A stretch of DNA of 36,427 nucleotides from Wohlfahrtiimonas populi (GCF_002006795.1 NZ_MVDN01000013.1:7114-43540), one strand, 5' to 3'. Shown: positions 1 through 9,389, counted from the stretch's first letter. Notes: generated by a model from the letters alone, not told the origin. Numbers and translations: made by a program.

Positions 1-600
1 AATGACATCCAACGTGGTTAAACCACGATGCACTAATACTTTATCCATCACCACTTGGAAAAATAAAGGTGTCACCAAAGCAAATAGCTGCACAAATACA
101 GAGATTAATAGAACTTCACCTAAGATTTTACGGTATTTAATGACAGCAGGAATGAACCATGTGAAGTCAAACTTACGGAGTTCACCTAAAATAGATGCAC
201 GAGAAGCCACAACAATGATGCGACCTTCATAACGAGTATCAAACTCCTCACGGGATAACATCTGAGGTTTGCCTGTTCTTAAATCATGAATCAAGACCTG
301 TTCATCATCCACCCGAGCAATGATGAAGTGTTCACCATCTTCTCGCCATGCTAACGCTGGGAGTGCTGCTAAGTGTAAGCGACTGTTTAGTTGTTTAATG
401 CATTTTGCTTTGAGTTCGAGATGTTTAGCAGCCAACAACCATTGCGATTGTGTGAGCCCTTTACCTTCAACATCATACTGATGGCTTATATCTTCAGCAT
501 TAACAGCAATGCCATGAAAACCCGCCAATAAAACTAATCCTCGTAATGCCAAATCAATCGATTGATCTGACTGTGAATCCTCTACTTCTGATACTGACAT
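1..600 (-). CDS. Type I secretion permease/ATPase, HlyB/RtxB-like (C-terminal part cut by window edge)
   Basis: Translating the minus strand from the ATG at 600 gives 200 open codons that run off the left edge. The N-terminal ~130 residues look like the C39-peptidase-like domain of RTX exporters. The segment LLAGFHGIAVN corresponds to the HlyB region where the catalytic Cys is lost, so this should be a non-cleaving domain that docks an RTX substrate. From about residue 150 the first membrane segment begins (VLLISVFVQLFALVTPLFFQ), followed by the VVMDKVLVHRGLTTLDV motif typical of HlyB-type exporters. The family would export a large repeat-in-toxin protein in one step with a membrane-fusion protein and TolC. 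The ATPase half, the partner genes and any substrate lie outside the window. The ribosome site is weak (GGAAA). Confidence 0.85.
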   Translation of the reverse strand, partial: MSVSEVEDSQSDQSIDLALRGLVLLAGFHGIAVNAEDISHQYDVEGKGLTQSQWLLAAKHLELKAKCIKQLNSRLHLAALPALAWREDGEHFIIARVDDEQVLIHDLRTGKPQMLSREEFDTRYEGRIIVVASRASILGELRKFDFTWFIPAVIKYRKILGEVLLISVFVQLFALVTPLFFQVVMDKVLVHRGLTTLDVI

Positions 601-771
601 ATTAATGCTATTTCCAATTATTTATATTTCACAATATTATTAATTTAATACTACTGTATCTGTTTAATATTTCCGCAATTATAACAATATACATAAGTAC
701 TAATCTATAGATATTTAATTTATAGATACATAGCAATGGGACAATAGATAATGAGTTAAAACAACTCTAGA

Positions 772-1424
772 TTAGTTCAATGTTATTGAGTCAATAAGGT
801 GGTCACGTATTGATGCACAGGTATCCATGATTTGTTGGAATGAGTGATCATTTAAACTGGAATGCACAATTTTTTCATTTTTTCTTGAAATTCAGTTACC
901 TTATGCCTTTCTTCATATTCATCATCTGATAAATCAATGTTCTATTCCCAATCAACATGTAAACTACCATCAGTATTTACTCTTCCAAGCTCAATTAATT
1001 TATTAATATGATCTTTTAATAATTGCTCTTTTTGTTTAGCTTTTTCTTGTGTATCTGATATACCTTTTAAGATGTCAAAACTAAGGTATTTCTTCAAATC
1101 AGAATGTGATAATATTTTTTTATTTTTATTACGAATAGTAATCTATGCATCTAAATGAGTTGAAAAATCCTTGCCAGCTTTGTGTTTCACTTGGTGATGT
1201 GAAATATATATATCATCTTTGAGTATAGAAAAATCTTCTATCCATTCATATTGAATAGCATGCTCACTTAAATATTTTTGAAATTCATCGGAATCTTTGT
1301 CATGAGATTTTAATTGCTCTAAAATCATTGATAAACAAACATAAACACCAACTTTACCTTGATAATTAAAACCATTCCAAGAAGGAGTTGCATCGTGCAT
1401 TACACTTTTTATTTCCACATCCAA
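772..1424 (-). pseudogene. Decayed gene, probably an ABC-three-component (ABC-3C) defence-type protein
   Basis: The first 93 codons from 1424 are open. They contain ATPSWNGFNYQGKVGVYV and, later, YEWIEDFSILKDD and HQVKH, which resemble the N-terminal nuclease-like region of proteins annotated as ABC-three-component system components (family assignment from memory). Reading on in the same frame passes a TAG at 1143-1145, then about 65 protein-like codons, a second TAG at 942-944, more coding-like sequence, and a TAA at 852-854. Adding one base in the A-run at about 870-883 opens a frame through IMDTCASIRDHLIDSI to a TAA at 772-774. So two nonsense changes and one homopolymer frameshift lie in one original frame. 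The total (~217 codons) is short for such proteins, so internal deletion is likely. No partner ABC ATPase is in view. Confidence 0.6.
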
Positions 1425-1640
1425 GCCTCTATATTATTTAGCTCTTAATAATAATTTTTATAACATTATCAAATAATATCAACGAGTCTATTAATTGTCG
1501 ACTTCAATATATTTTTATATGCCCGCTTAAATTTAGTTTTTAAAAATACTATGCTTGTTTGAATAGAAATAAGGCAGTTAAGTACAGTTCAATTGAGCTT
1601 ACAATATACAAGTATTGCCTCTTAATATAAAAGGTGAAAA

Positions 1641-2081
1641 ATGAGCCAATCGATAGAAATTACCATTCAATCACATGAAACAATCCTGACTTTATCATCA
1701 GGGAAAATTGCTATACCCATTGGTGATGAAAACTTGAATGGATATACCCCGCAACATTCACCCATCACACCTTATGAAGCGGAAATTGCAATCGAGCATA
1801 TTGAAGATGTCATTATGCCGATCATTCATCAACTGCCATCTCAGCCATTCACTGCAATATGTCTCGATCCAAGGTTACAATCTTTATTGCCTGATTACCC
1901 ACAATCTCATACGATGTCTACGGAACTGTTAGAAAATAAATTCAATGAAATCATTAATGTGATTAATGGCGCACCGATACAATCAACAAACATCCCGACA
2001 GATCAAAAATTTACGCTGTTTCTTTTGATCATCAGAGAAATTAGCCACCATTGGCGATTGGATCATTTCGTAATTTCATGA
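1641..2081 (+). CDS. Hypothetical protein, 146 aa
   Basis: I do not recognise this protein. It starts at an ATG with a good AAAGGTG ribosome site and reads 146 residues. It is acidic, with no signal peptide or membrane segment, so probably cytoplasmic. Visible features are a beta-rich N-terminus (SIEITIQSHETILTL), a helix-like stretch rich in Glu/Ile at about residues 45-65, and a hydrophobic segment near the C-terminus (KFTLFLLIIREISHHW). It reads toward the VOC gene 65 bp downstream, with no clear terminator between them, and the two may be cotranscribed. Confidence 0.6.
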   Translation: MSQSIEITIQSHETILTLSSGKIAIPIGDENLNGYTPQHSPITPYEAEIAIEHIEDVIMPIIHQLPSQPFTAICLDPRLQSLLPDYPQSHTMSTELLENKFNEIINVINGAPIQSTNIPTDQKFTLFLLIIREISHHWRLDHFVIS

Positions 2082-2146
2082 ATGAATATGATTGAATATC
2101 CGAGCAAATAATGCTGTTATGTGACTCTAAATAGGAGGATATAACA

Positions 2147-2530
2147 ATGATAAAACGATTAGATCACTTAGTTTTAACAACACGCGATGAAGTAGCTTGT
2201 GTTGATTTCTACACACGCATTTTAGGCATGGAATTACAAACCTTTGGCAATAATCGCAAGGCATTTGCCTATGGTGAGCAAAAGATCAATGTGCATGTTT
2301 ATGGTCATGAATTTGAACCCAAAGCCCATCTGCCAGTACCTGGCAGTTTAGATCTTTGCTTTATTGCGAGTATCAAATTAGATGCAGTCATTCAGCACTT
2401 GCAACAGCTACACTATCCGATCATTGAAGGGCCAATTCAACGTACAGGCGCATTAGGACCAATATTATCGATTTATCTCCGTGATCCTGATTTGAATTTA
2501 ATAGAAATTTCTGAGCCTTTGTATGAATAA
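2147..2530 (+). CDS. VOC-superfamily (glyoxalase/bleomycin-resistance fold) protein
   Basis: At 127 aa this is a complete single-module pair of beta-alpha-beta-beta-beta units. The N-terminal RLDHLVLTTRD carries the usual first metal ligand (His7). FYTRILGMEL is the conserved helix-strand turn of the family, and LRDPDLNLIEIS near the C-terminus supplies the Glu ligand. It resembles the small 'VOC family virulence protein' or GloA2-like subgroup, whose substrate is generally unknown. The start is clear: an AGGAGG sequence lies 9 bp upstream of the ATG. It converges on the lysE-like gene with 4 bp between the two stop codons. A function in aldehyde or metabolite detoxification is inference only. 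Confidence 0.85.
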   Translation: MIKRLDHLVLTTRDEVACVDFYTRILGMELQTFGNNRKAFAYGEQKINVHVYGHEFEPKAHLPVPGSLDLCFIASIKLDAVIQHLQQLHYPIIEGPIQRTGALGPILSIYLRDPDLNLIEISEPLYE

Positions 2531-2534
2531 AACA

Positions 2535-3152
2535 TTAATTCAATGGTTTAAAGATCAGCAACAAACACAATACAAACATAAAAATTGCGATGATTGCATC
2601 CAATATTCGCCAAGCATTCGGTTTTGTGAATATTGGGCGTAATAATCTTGCGCCATAGCCTAATGATGTAAACCATACAATACTTGCGATACAAGCACCT
2701 AAGCCAAACATAGCTTGTGCTGAGCCTTCATATCTTGTGGAAATACTGCCGATTAAAACCATCGTATCCAAATAAACATGGGGATTTAATAAAGTGAATG
2801 CCAAACACGTTAAAAACACTTGTGATTTCCCCATTATGCTAGATTCTGTAATGGACAAACCACCTGAACCTTGCCATGCTCGCTGTGCTGCTAAAAATCC
2901 GTAATAACCTAAAAAGGCAGCGCCACCAAATCTAAATATATTCATCAATATTGGTAATTCTTTCACCAATGCACCAATACCTGCAATACCACAAATAATT
3001 AGCACAATATCTGCAATCGCTGATGTTAATACAACGATGCCAATATGATTTCTCAATATGCCTTGTTTTAACACAAATGCATTTTGTGCACCAATTGCAA
3101 TGATTAAACCTGCGCCTGTCATAAAGCCAGAGATTAACGAAGATAACAGCAT
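2535..3152 (-). CDS. LysE/ArgO-family amino-acid exporter
   Basis: This integral membrane protein has about six hydrophobic segments. Family signatures are AIGAQNAFVLKQGI near the N-terminus and LLNPHVYLDT in the middle, as in LysE of Corynebacterium and ArgO of E. coli. These export basic amino acids with proton coupling, though many relatives carry other amino acids. The frame is open up to 3194 (219 aa). I prefer the ATG at 3152 (205 aa), because it gives the family's usual length and begins right at the first membrane helix; the ribosome site there (GGTGA) is modest. No LysG/ArgP-type regulator adjoins it. The exact substrate cannot be read from the sequence. Confidence 0.85.
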   Translation of the reverse strand: MLLSSLISGFMTGAGLIIAIGAQNAFVLKQGILRNHIGIVVLTSAIADIVLIICGIAGIGALVKELPILMNIFRFGGAAFLGYYGFLAAQRAWQGSGGLSITESSIMGKSQVFLTCLAFTLLNPHVYLDTMVLIGSISTRYEGSAQAMFGLGACIASIVWFTSLGYGARLLRPIFTKPNAWRILDAIIAIFMFVLCLLLIFKPLN

Positions 3153-3238
3153 ATTTTCACCATCCATATCACTGCCATATTGATGGCAAAACATTTAGCA
3201 TACTATTTTTATAGAATAAGAAGCTAGATGCATTTCAT

Positions 3239-3267
3239 AAAAAAAGCCCACTTATACAAACGTGGGC
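3239..3267 (-). terminator. Intrinsic terminator of the ETF/acyl-CoA dehydrogenase operon
   Basis: Read on the minus strand, GCCCAC, a 10-nt loop and GTGGGC are followed by a run of seven T. It lies about 40 bp past the stop codon of the ETF-QO gene, so it should end the six-gene operon that starts upstream of 10517. Confidence 0.8.
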
Positions 3268-3308
3268 AAGAGGATCAACTTTTACAACTACTACGAAGGA
3301 TTCTTTAA

Positions 3309-4967
3309 TTACATCTCAGCATAATTTGGGCCATCACCACCTTCTGGCACGCACCATACAATATTCTGCTGAGGATCTTTAATGTCACATGTTTTACAGT
3401 GAACACAGTTTTGTGCATTGATCTGTAAGCGAGGCTTTTGCGATTCATCCAGTAATATTTCATAAACCCCAGCTGGGCAATATCTTGTTTCAGGGGATGC
3501 ATATTGCGCATGATTAACATCAATCGTAATCGTAATATCTTTGAGTTTTAAATGCACAGGTTGGTTTTCACGATGATTCGTTCCTGATAAATACACACTA
3601 GAAGAACGATCAAAAGTAATTTTTCCATCCGGCTTAGGATAATGAATTGGCATCGCATCTTTTGCTAATTTCAATGATTCATTGTCTTTGTGTTTATGTT
3701 TAAAGGTCCAATTGCCACGACCTTTTAAAATATAATCTTCCAACCCTGCATATAAAATTGCAGGAATGAAACCAAACTTAAAAGCTGGGCGAATATTACG
3801 TGAACGCCATAACTCCTGATACGCCCAACTCTTTTTAAAATTGCTTGAATATTGTGTGATTTCTTCCGCAGGAACGGCATCCATAGTACCCAAAGTGCCT
3901 TTCTCTGCCAATACAGAATAAATTGAGTCTGCTGCTAACATGCCAGACTTCATTGCCATATGAATACCTTTAATGCGTGGCACATTTAAGAAACCCGCGG
4001 CATCTCCTACTAATACACCGCCATTGAAAGTTAATTTTGGCAAACTTTGAATGCCACCTTCAATCAATGCACGAGCGCCATAGGCAATTCTTCTACCATT
4101 TTCAAACAAAGGTTTAATCTTAGGATGCAACTTAAAACGTTGTAGCTCTTCAAAAGGTGATAGATAAGGATTTTCATAATCCAAGCCAACCACCATTCCT
4201 AATGCAACTTTATTATCAGGCAAGTGATAAATAAATGTTCCACCATATGTATCTTTTTCTAATGGCCAACCTACAGTATGCACAACTTCACCTTCATTAT
4301 ATAAAGGTGAGTCAACCTCCCAAACTTCTTTAATACCAATGCCATAAGTTTGTGGCTGGCTATCTTGATCTAAATGAAAATGAGCAATAATTTGTTGGCT
4401 TAAAGAACCTCGACAACCTTCTGCAAAAATTATTTGTTGCGCATATAGCTCCATACCTTCCATATAGCTACTGGTTTGTTCACCATTGATATCCAACCCC
4501 ATATCACCAGTTGCTATGCCCCTAACCGCGCCACTTTCATCATATAGAATTTCGCTAGCTGCAAAACCTGGATAGATTTCTACCCCCAAGGCTTCAGCTT
4601 CTTTCGCTAACCAACGCATAAATACACCCAAACTAATGATGTAATTATCTTTATTGTCGATTGAAGGCGGTACAGGTAACGATTTTGCATTTTGCTCAGT
4701 CAAATATAAAAACTTTTCTTCTGTAACTCGTTGAGAAACAGGTGCGCCTTTCGCTTGCCAATCTGGGAAGAGTTCACTCAATGACTTTGTATCCAATACT
4801 GCACCTGACAGAGTATGTGCACCAACTTCAGAGCCTTTTTCTACAACACATACAGAAATTTCTTGGTTATTTTTACTTGCTTCTTGCTTTAATCGAATGG
4901 CAGCACTCAATCCTGCAGGACCTGCACCCACAATCACTACGTCAAACATCATACTTTCACGTGCCAT
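3309..4967 (-). CDS. Electron-transfer flavoprotein:ubiquinone oxidoreductase (ETF-QO)
   Basis: This membrane-associated flavoprotein takes electrons from reduced ETF and passes them to quinone. At 552 aa it has the normal family length. The N-terminal FAD-binding dinucleotide fold is DVVIVGAGPAGLSAA. The C-terminal ferredoxin-like 4Fe-4S region contains YCPAG, CVHCKTC, and a final Cys in VWCVPEGGDGP. The start is fixed by AGGAG 8 bp upstream of the ATG. It is the last gene of the operon, 76 bp after etfA, with a hairpin in that gap. Finding it with its own ETF, a dehydrogenase and a CoA-transferase suggests a dedicated electron chain for the acyl-CoA oxidised by this operon, although it could also serve the cell's general acyl-CoA dehydrogenases. 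Confidence 0.95.
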   Translation of the reverse strand: MARESMMFDVVIVGAGPAGLSAAIRLKQEASKNNQEISVCVVEKGSEVGAHTLSGAVLDTKSLSELFPDWQAKGAPVSQRVTEEKFLYLTEQNAKSLPVPPSIDNKDNYIISLGVFMRWLAKEAEALGVEIYPGFAASEILYDESGAVRGIATGDMGLDINGEQTSSYMEGMELYAQQIIFAEGCRGSLSQQIIAHFHLDQDSQPQTYGIGIKEVWEVDSPLYNEGEVVHTVGWPLEKDTYGGTFIYHLPDNKVALGMVVGLDYENPYLSPFEELQRFKLHPKIKPLFENGRRIAYGARALIEGGIQSLPKLTFNGGVLVGDAAGFLNVPRIKGIHMAMKSGMLAADSIYSVLAEKGTLGTMDAVPAEEITQYSSNFKKSWAYQELWRSRNIRPAFKFGFIPAILYAGLEDYILKGRGNWTFKHKHKDNESLKLAKDAMPIHYPKPDGKITFDRSSSVYLSGTNHRENQPVHLKLKDITITIDVNHAQYASPETRYCPAGVYEILLDESQKPRLQINAQNCVHCKTCDIKDPQQNIVWCVPEGGDGPNYAEM

Positions 4968-5004
4968 TTAATTTTCTCCTCATTCATCTTGCCATTTTTG
5001 TCAT

Positions 5005-5032
5005 GCTGATCTGCCCAAAATGACAGATCAGC
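5005..5032 (-). promoter_or_regulatory. Intercistronic hairpin between etfA and ETF-QO genes
   Basis: GCTGATCTG and CAGATCAGC form a perfect 9-bp stem around a 10-nt loop in the 76-bp gap. No U-run follows, so it is not a standard terminator. An RNA-processing or stability element that sets the ETF-QO level is plausible. Confidence 0.45.
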
Positions 5033-5043
5033 CATGGCTTTTT

Positions 5044-5973
5044 CTACAATTGCTCTGTTAACTGTGGAATGATTTCAAACAAATCCCCCACCAAACCATA
5101 ATCTGCAATTTTAAAAATTGCTGCATCTGGATCTTTGTTGATAGCAACAATTACTTTACTGCCTTGCATTCCTGCAATGTGCTGAATCGCCCCCGAAATA
5201 CCTAAGGCTAAATAAAGTTCAGGTGCTACAATTTTGCCTGTTTGTCCAACTTGGTAATCATTAGCGACAAATCCAGAATCCACCGCTGCACGTGATGCAC
5301 CAATGGCTGCATTTAATTTATCTGCCAATGGCGTTAGCAAAGTTTCAAATTGGTCTTTGCTTTGTAATGCACGGCCACCAGAGACAATAACTTTAGCTTG
5401 CCCTAACTCAGGGCGATCACTTTTAGTTAAATTAGCAGAAACAAACTGTGTCAAATTAGTTACTGCAATGGCATCCATATTCACCACATTTGCATTACCA
5501 CCCTCAACTGCACTTGCTTCAAATGCTGTTGATCTAAAAGTTAACACCAATGTTTCTTCTGTTGTTGAAATGGTCTCAATCACGTTGCCTGCATAAATTG
5601 GATGCTCAAAAGTATTCGCATTCACAATTTTTGTAATATCTGAAATCTGGCTAACATCCATCAAAGCAGCAATTCTTGGCATTAAATTTTTACCAAAAAC
5701 TGAAGCGGTTGCAGTAAAAGCACCGTATTGACCTTTCAAACTTGCAACCAATGGCGCCAACTCTTCTGGTAATTGATGTTGATAATGTTCTGCATTCACA
5801 GAAATAACATGATTAACGCCTGCAATTTTACTTGCAACTTCCACGGCTTTCTCTTGCTGAAAACCAGCCACTAACAATGTTACTTCACCCAAAGCTTGCG
5901 CTGCTGTCACAGCATGCAATGTGGAATGAAGAATCGCATCATTATTATGTTCTGCAATAACTAATACTTTCAT
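5044..5973 (-). CDS. etfA: Electron transfer flavoprotein, alpha subunit
   Basis: At 309 aa this is the usual length for EtfA. The N-terminal ETF domain starts at MKVLVIAEHNN. The C-terminal FAD-binding domain begins at VSGGRAL (about residue 197) and includes GASRAAVDSGF, QVGQTGKIVAPELY, GISGAIQH and INKDPDAAIFKIADYGLVGD, all typical FAD contacts. EtfA/EtfB shuttles electrons from acyl-CoA dehydrogenases to ETF-QO in the cytoplasm. GAGGAG precedes the ATG, and etfB ends 13 bp upstream. Confidence 0.96.
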   Translation of the reverse strand: MKVLVIAEHNNDAILHSTLHAVTAAQALGEVTLLVAGFQQEKAVEVASKIAGVNHVISVNAEHYQHQLPEELAPLVASLKGQYGAFTATASVFGKNLMPRIAALMDVSQISDITKIVNANTFEHPIYAGNVIETISTTEETLVLTFRSTAFEASAVEGGNANVVNMDAIAVTNLTQFVSANLTKSDRPELGQAKVIVSGGRALQSKDQFETLLTPLADKLNAAIGASRAAVDSGFVANDYQVGQTGKIVAPELYLALGISGAIQHIAGMQGSKVIVAINKDPDAAIFKIADYGLVGDLFEIIPQLTEQL

Positions 5974-5986
5974 AATTCACTCCTCA

Positions 5987-6736
5987 TTAAATAACTTTTG
6001 CTTCATGTTTTAACTTATTCACCAACTCTTCTACGCTTGTCACCATCACACCTGCTTTGCGCCCTTCTGGTTCTCTGAGCGCTTCTACTTTAGTTTTCAA
6101 TCGAATAGTGCAACCTAAACTATCTAATTCAATGACTTCTAGTGGCTTTCGGCGGGCTTGCATGATGCTTGGCAATTTAATGAAACGTGGCTCATTCAAA
6201 CGTAAGTCAGAACTTACAACTGCAGGTAAAGACAATGACAATGTTTCCATCCCACCATCAATCTCACGTGTAATCACAGCTCTGTTATTATCAAATGCTA
6301 TTTCATTAATATAAGTACCTTGAGATGCATTCAATAACGCCGCTAACATTTGTGGCGTTTGGTTAGCATCACGATCAATCGATTGCTTACCTAAAAGATA
6401 TAAAGATGGCTGCTCTCTTTCGCCAATCTTAGCCAAAATTTTCGCAACACCTAATGAATCAAGTTTCATATCTGTATTCACTAAAATAGCTTTATCTGCA
6501 CCCATTGCTAAAGCAGATCGTAATACTTCTTCTACATTTTTAGTGCCAATTGATACAGCAATAACTTCTGATGCCGTGCCTTTCTCTTTTAATCGCACAG
6601 CTTCTTCTACTGCAATTTCATCAAATGGATTGATGGATAATTTTACGTTATCTGTCTCAACAGCAGATTTATCACCTTTCAGCCTAATTCTTACATTGTG
6701 ATCAATCACTTGCTTAACAGCCACTAAAACTTTCAT
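5987..6736 (-). CDS. etfB: Electron transfer flavoprotein, beta subunit
   Basis: At 249 aa this is full length. The hallmarks are MKVLVAVKQVIDHNVRIR at the start, SINPFDEIAVEEAVRLKE, and the AMP-binding and recognition-loop stretch LLGKQSIDRDANQTPQMLAALL (about residues 120-140) that docks acyl-CoA dehydrogenases. The start is supported by GGAGG four bases from the ATG. It follows the permease gene by about 25 bp. The dehydrogenase, permease, etfB, etfA order implies one transcript. Confidence 0.96.
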   Translation of the reverse strand: MKVLVAVKQVIDHNVRIRLKGDKSAVETDNVKLSINPFDEIAVEEAVRLKEKGTASEVIAVSIGTKNVEEVLRSALAMGADKAILVNTDMKLDSLGVAKILAKIGEREQPSLYLLGKQSIDRDANQTPQMLAALLNASQGTYINEIAFDNNRAVITREIDGGMETLSLSLPAVVSSDLRLNEPRFIKLPSIMQARRKPLEVIELDSLGCTIRLKTKVEALREPEGRKAGVMVTSVEELVNKLKHEAKVI

Positions 6737-6761
6737 ATAACCTCCGAATTAAAACTTATGA

Positions 6762-8180
6762 CTATTCTTTTGGTAGGATCAAATGTTCAGGTACGTTATT
6801 AACATACTTTTTAGTCAACACGTAATACAAAATGGCAGGAATAATTAAGCCAATAATCCAAGAAATATCCACACCATGCATCACTGAATTCAATAAGAAA
6901 CCTGAGTAAAATCCTGTATCCATAAACGGAATTTGAACTAATACACCGATAAAATAAGTAGTAATACCGATCATGTTCCATTTGCCATAGCGACCATTAG
7001 GATCTGACAATGCAGGCACGTCATAACGTTCTTTAGTTACCCAGTAATAATCCACCAAGTTGATTGCGCTCCAAGGCGTAAAGAATGTTAATAAGAAGCC
7101 TAAGAAAGAAGTGAAGTTATTCAAAAACTCACCACGACCTAAAATCGCTAATAAAACGGACATACCAACCATGATGAAAATATAGAACAATCGCATCTTT
7201 TGAGATATTTGTGCATTGCCTCTAAAGCCACTCACAATCGTTGCCATAGACATGAAACTGCCATAAGCATTCAGCGTTGTGATCACGACCTTACCAAAAG
7301 CGATGCTTAAATAAAGTAAGCTTGCAACCAAACCTACAGCACTCAAACCAACGATATATTCGATCTCGTGATGGCGGAAATTTGAACCACCAATTTGTGC
7401 TGCTGCCAATACGCCAAAAATCATAGAAATTTGTGTACCAATCACTGTGCCACTACCAACTGCAAAGAATACTTTCACCTTAGAAGTGTTTCTAGGTAAA
7501 TATCTTGAGTAATCAGCAACATAAGGACCAAAAGCAATCTGCCATGATGCTGCTAAAGAGACAGAGAATAAAAAGTATTTCCAACTGAATTCACGAATGG
7601 ATAACAAAGCACCAATGTCATACTGTGTCATCAAACGATAAAACATATAACAGAATGTTAAAATTCCCAGAATTGTGGCGATTTTTCCAATTAAGTGAAT
7701 TAACTTATAACCAACGATTGTAAAGGCAATGATCAATGCACCAAATATCAAAATCCCCATATCATCATTCACACCAGCTAACTTACCAATGGCTTGCCCT
7801 GCTAATACAGAACCACTGGCAGAGAATCCAATGTACATCATGCAAACCAATACAATGGGTATCACAGCGCCATAAACGCCAAACTGTACTCGGCTTGATA
7901 TCATTTGAGGCAAGCCCAGTTGCGGGCCTTGAGCACCATGTAATGCCATCACAGCACCACCAAATACTTGCCCAATGAACAGACCTATAATGGACCAAAA
8001 TACATCAGCACCTAACACAACAGGGATTGCACCGACAACAATTGCCGTAATTTGCAAATTCGCACCAAACCATAATGTAAACTGGCTCCATAAACTGCCA
8101 TGTCTTTCGCTTTCTGGAATGTAATCAATTGATCTAACTTCTAATAACTTTTTACCGCCTTCTTGCTCCTGAATACTCAT
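6762..8180 (-). CDS. NCS1-family permease (nucleobase/allantoin/hydantoin transporter family)
   Basis: The product has 472 aa and about 12 hydrophobic segments. Family features include SLWSQFTLWFGANLQ at the start of helix 1, the helix-3 loop GPQLGLPQMISSRVQFG, and a conserved VADYSRYLPRN after helix 6. NCS1 proteins import N-heterocycles such as cytosine, uracil, allantoin, hydantoins or hydroxymethylpyrimidine with H+ or Na+. The open frame begins at a TTG at 8195, but the ATG at 8180 sits 5 bp from a GGAGG and is the better start. Its place inside an operon of CoA-transferase, acyl-CoA dehydrogenase and ETF is unusual for NCS1 and suggests a heterocyclic carboxylic acid as cargo (inference). 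Confidence 0.9.
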   Translation of the reverse strand: MSIQEQEGGKKLLEVRSIDYIPESERHGSLWSQFTLWFGANLQITAIVVGAIPVVLGADVFWSIIGLFIGQVFGGAVMALHGAQGPQLGLPQMISSRVQFGVYGAVIPIVLVCMMYIGFSASGSVLAGQAIGKLAGVNDDMGILIFGALIIAFTIVGYKLIHLIGKIATILGILTFCYMFYRLMTQYDIGALLSIREFSWKYFLFSVSLAASWQIAFGPYVADYSRYLPRNTSKVKVFFAVGSGTVIGTQISMIFGVLAAAQIGGSNFRHHEIEYIVGLSAVGLVASLLYLSIAFGKVVITTLNAYGSFMSMATIVSGFRGNAQISQKMRLFYIFIMVGMSVLLAILGRGEFLNNFTSFLGFLLTFFTPWSAINLVDYYWVTKERYDVPALSDPNGRYGKWNMIGITTYFIGVLVQIPFMDTGFYSGFLLNSVMHGVDISWIIGLIIPAILYYVLTKKYVNNVPEHLILPKE

Positions 8181-8229
8181 AAAAACCTCCTCCAAGGTGA
8201 TTGATTTTTATCTCTCTTGCCTTTCAAGC

Positions 8230-9375
8230 TTATTGTTGAGAGAAATTATGCAAGACTGTTCTCGCTATAATGATTTTTTGAACCTCCGATGTTCCTTCAA
8301 AAATTCTCAATATGCGTGCATCACGAACATAGCGCTCGATTGGCAAATCTTGAATAAATCCATAACCACCATGAAGCTGTAATGCTTTGTCTGTAATAAA
8401 ACCTGCGGCTTCTGCAGCATAAAATTTTGCAACTGCTGATTCCAAACTGAAACGATCTTGATCATCACGTGCTTTTGCTGCTTTCAAAGTTAATAAACGA
8501 GCAGCTTCAAGTTGTGTATACATCTCAGCTAAAATCCATTCAATCCCTTGATATTCAGCTAATTTTTTATCGCCAACATTACGCTCTGTGCTCCAACCTA
8601 ATGTTGCCTGATAAGCAGCGCGTGCGATGCCTAGTGACATAGATGCAATTTCAATACGACCACGATCTAAAACACCCATCGCTGTATGGAAGCCTTTACC
8701 TTCTTTGCCCAACAATGCTGAATCTGGTAACCAACAATCCACAGAAACTTCATAAATCGTACTGCCACGTAACCCCATAGTTTTTTCTGGGCTTGAAAAC
8801 TCTACGCCTTGTGTACCTTTCTCAATAACAAAAGCACTAATGCCACGTGCACCTGCATTGACATCAGTTTTTGCATACAGCACAATAAAATCTGCTTCTT
8901 TTGCATTAGTGATGTAATGTTTCGTACCTGTTAAACGCCAGCCATCACCTTCTTTAACTGCCCTTGTTCTCATATCTACAGGGTTTGATCCTGCTGCTGG
9001 TTCAGTTAATGCAAAAGCACCCAACAATTCACCTGCTGCTGACTTTGGTAACAATGCTTGTTTCTGCTCTTCCGTACCACCAATCAAAATTGAATCTGTT
9101 GCTAAGAAATGCGCTGTTAATGCTGAACATGTCGATGCACATGCAGAAGCAACTGCTTCAACAACACGACTAACTGCTGGGCCACTCAAACCTAAACCGC
9201 CATATTCTTCTGGCAAATGCACGCCCATAAATCCTAATTGCCCAAGCTCTTCCAAACTTTCTTTACAGAATGATCTATTTTCATCATATTCAGCAGCTTT
9301 AGGTTTTAAGAAATCTACGGCAACTTTTTCTGCTTCTTCAATGATTGCCAATTCCATTTCATTAAATTGATACAT
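8230..9375 (-). CDS. Acyl-CoA dehydrogenase (short/branched-chain type)
   Basis: This FAD enzyme introduces an alpha-beta double bond in an acyl-CoA and reduces ETF. At 381 aa it has the standard length. Signature 1 is GAFALTEPAAGSNP and signature 2 is QLHGGYGFIQDLPIERYVRDARI. The catalytic base is Glu360 in IFEGTSEVQ, the position used by short- and medium-chain enzymes. The glutaryl-CoA dehydrogenase signature (YEGTHDIH) is absent. I chose the ATG at 9375, 9 bp after GGAG; the frame is open to a GTG at 9390. The gene lies 14 bp after the CoA-transferase. Sequence alone does not identify the acyl group. With no hydratase nearby, the enoyl-CoA itself may be the end point. Confidence 0.93.
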   Translation of the reverse strand: MYQFNEMELAIIEEAEKVAVDFLKPKAAEYDENRSFCKESLEELGQLGFMGVHLPEEYGGLGLSGPAVSRVVEAVASACASTCSALTAHFLATDSILIGGTEEQKQALLPKSAAGELLGAFALTEPAAGSNPVDMRTRAVKEGDGWRLTGTKHYITNAKEADFIVLYAKTDVNAGARGISAFVIEKGTQGVEFSSPEKTMGLRGSTIYEVSVDCWLPDSALLGKEGKGFHTAMGVLDRGRIEIASMSLGIARAAYQATLGWSTERNVGDKKLAEYQGIEWILAEMYTQLEAARLLTLKAAKARDDQDRFSLESAVAKFYAAEAAGFITDKALQLHGGYGFIQDLPIERYVRDARILRIFEGTSEVQKIIIARTVLHNFSQQ

Positions 9376-9389
9376 ATTGTTCATCTCCA

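Noticed and set aside
2..232. Plus-strand open frame of 76 codons at the left edge
   Set aside because: It is antisense to the type I secretion ABC transporter, whose minus-strand translation has clear family motifs.
942..1145. In-frame TAG codons read as possible amber recoding
   Set aside because: A frameshift in the same gene and the short total length point to decay. All clearly intact genes use stops normally and no recoding signal is visible.
8230..9375. Assignment of the dehydrogenase as glutaryl-CoA dehydrogenase with a succinyl-CoA:glutarate CoA-transferase
   Set aside because: The catalytic region reads IFEGTSEVQ rather than the YEGTHDIH form, and the NCS1 permease and HutC-like regulator do not suit glutarate.
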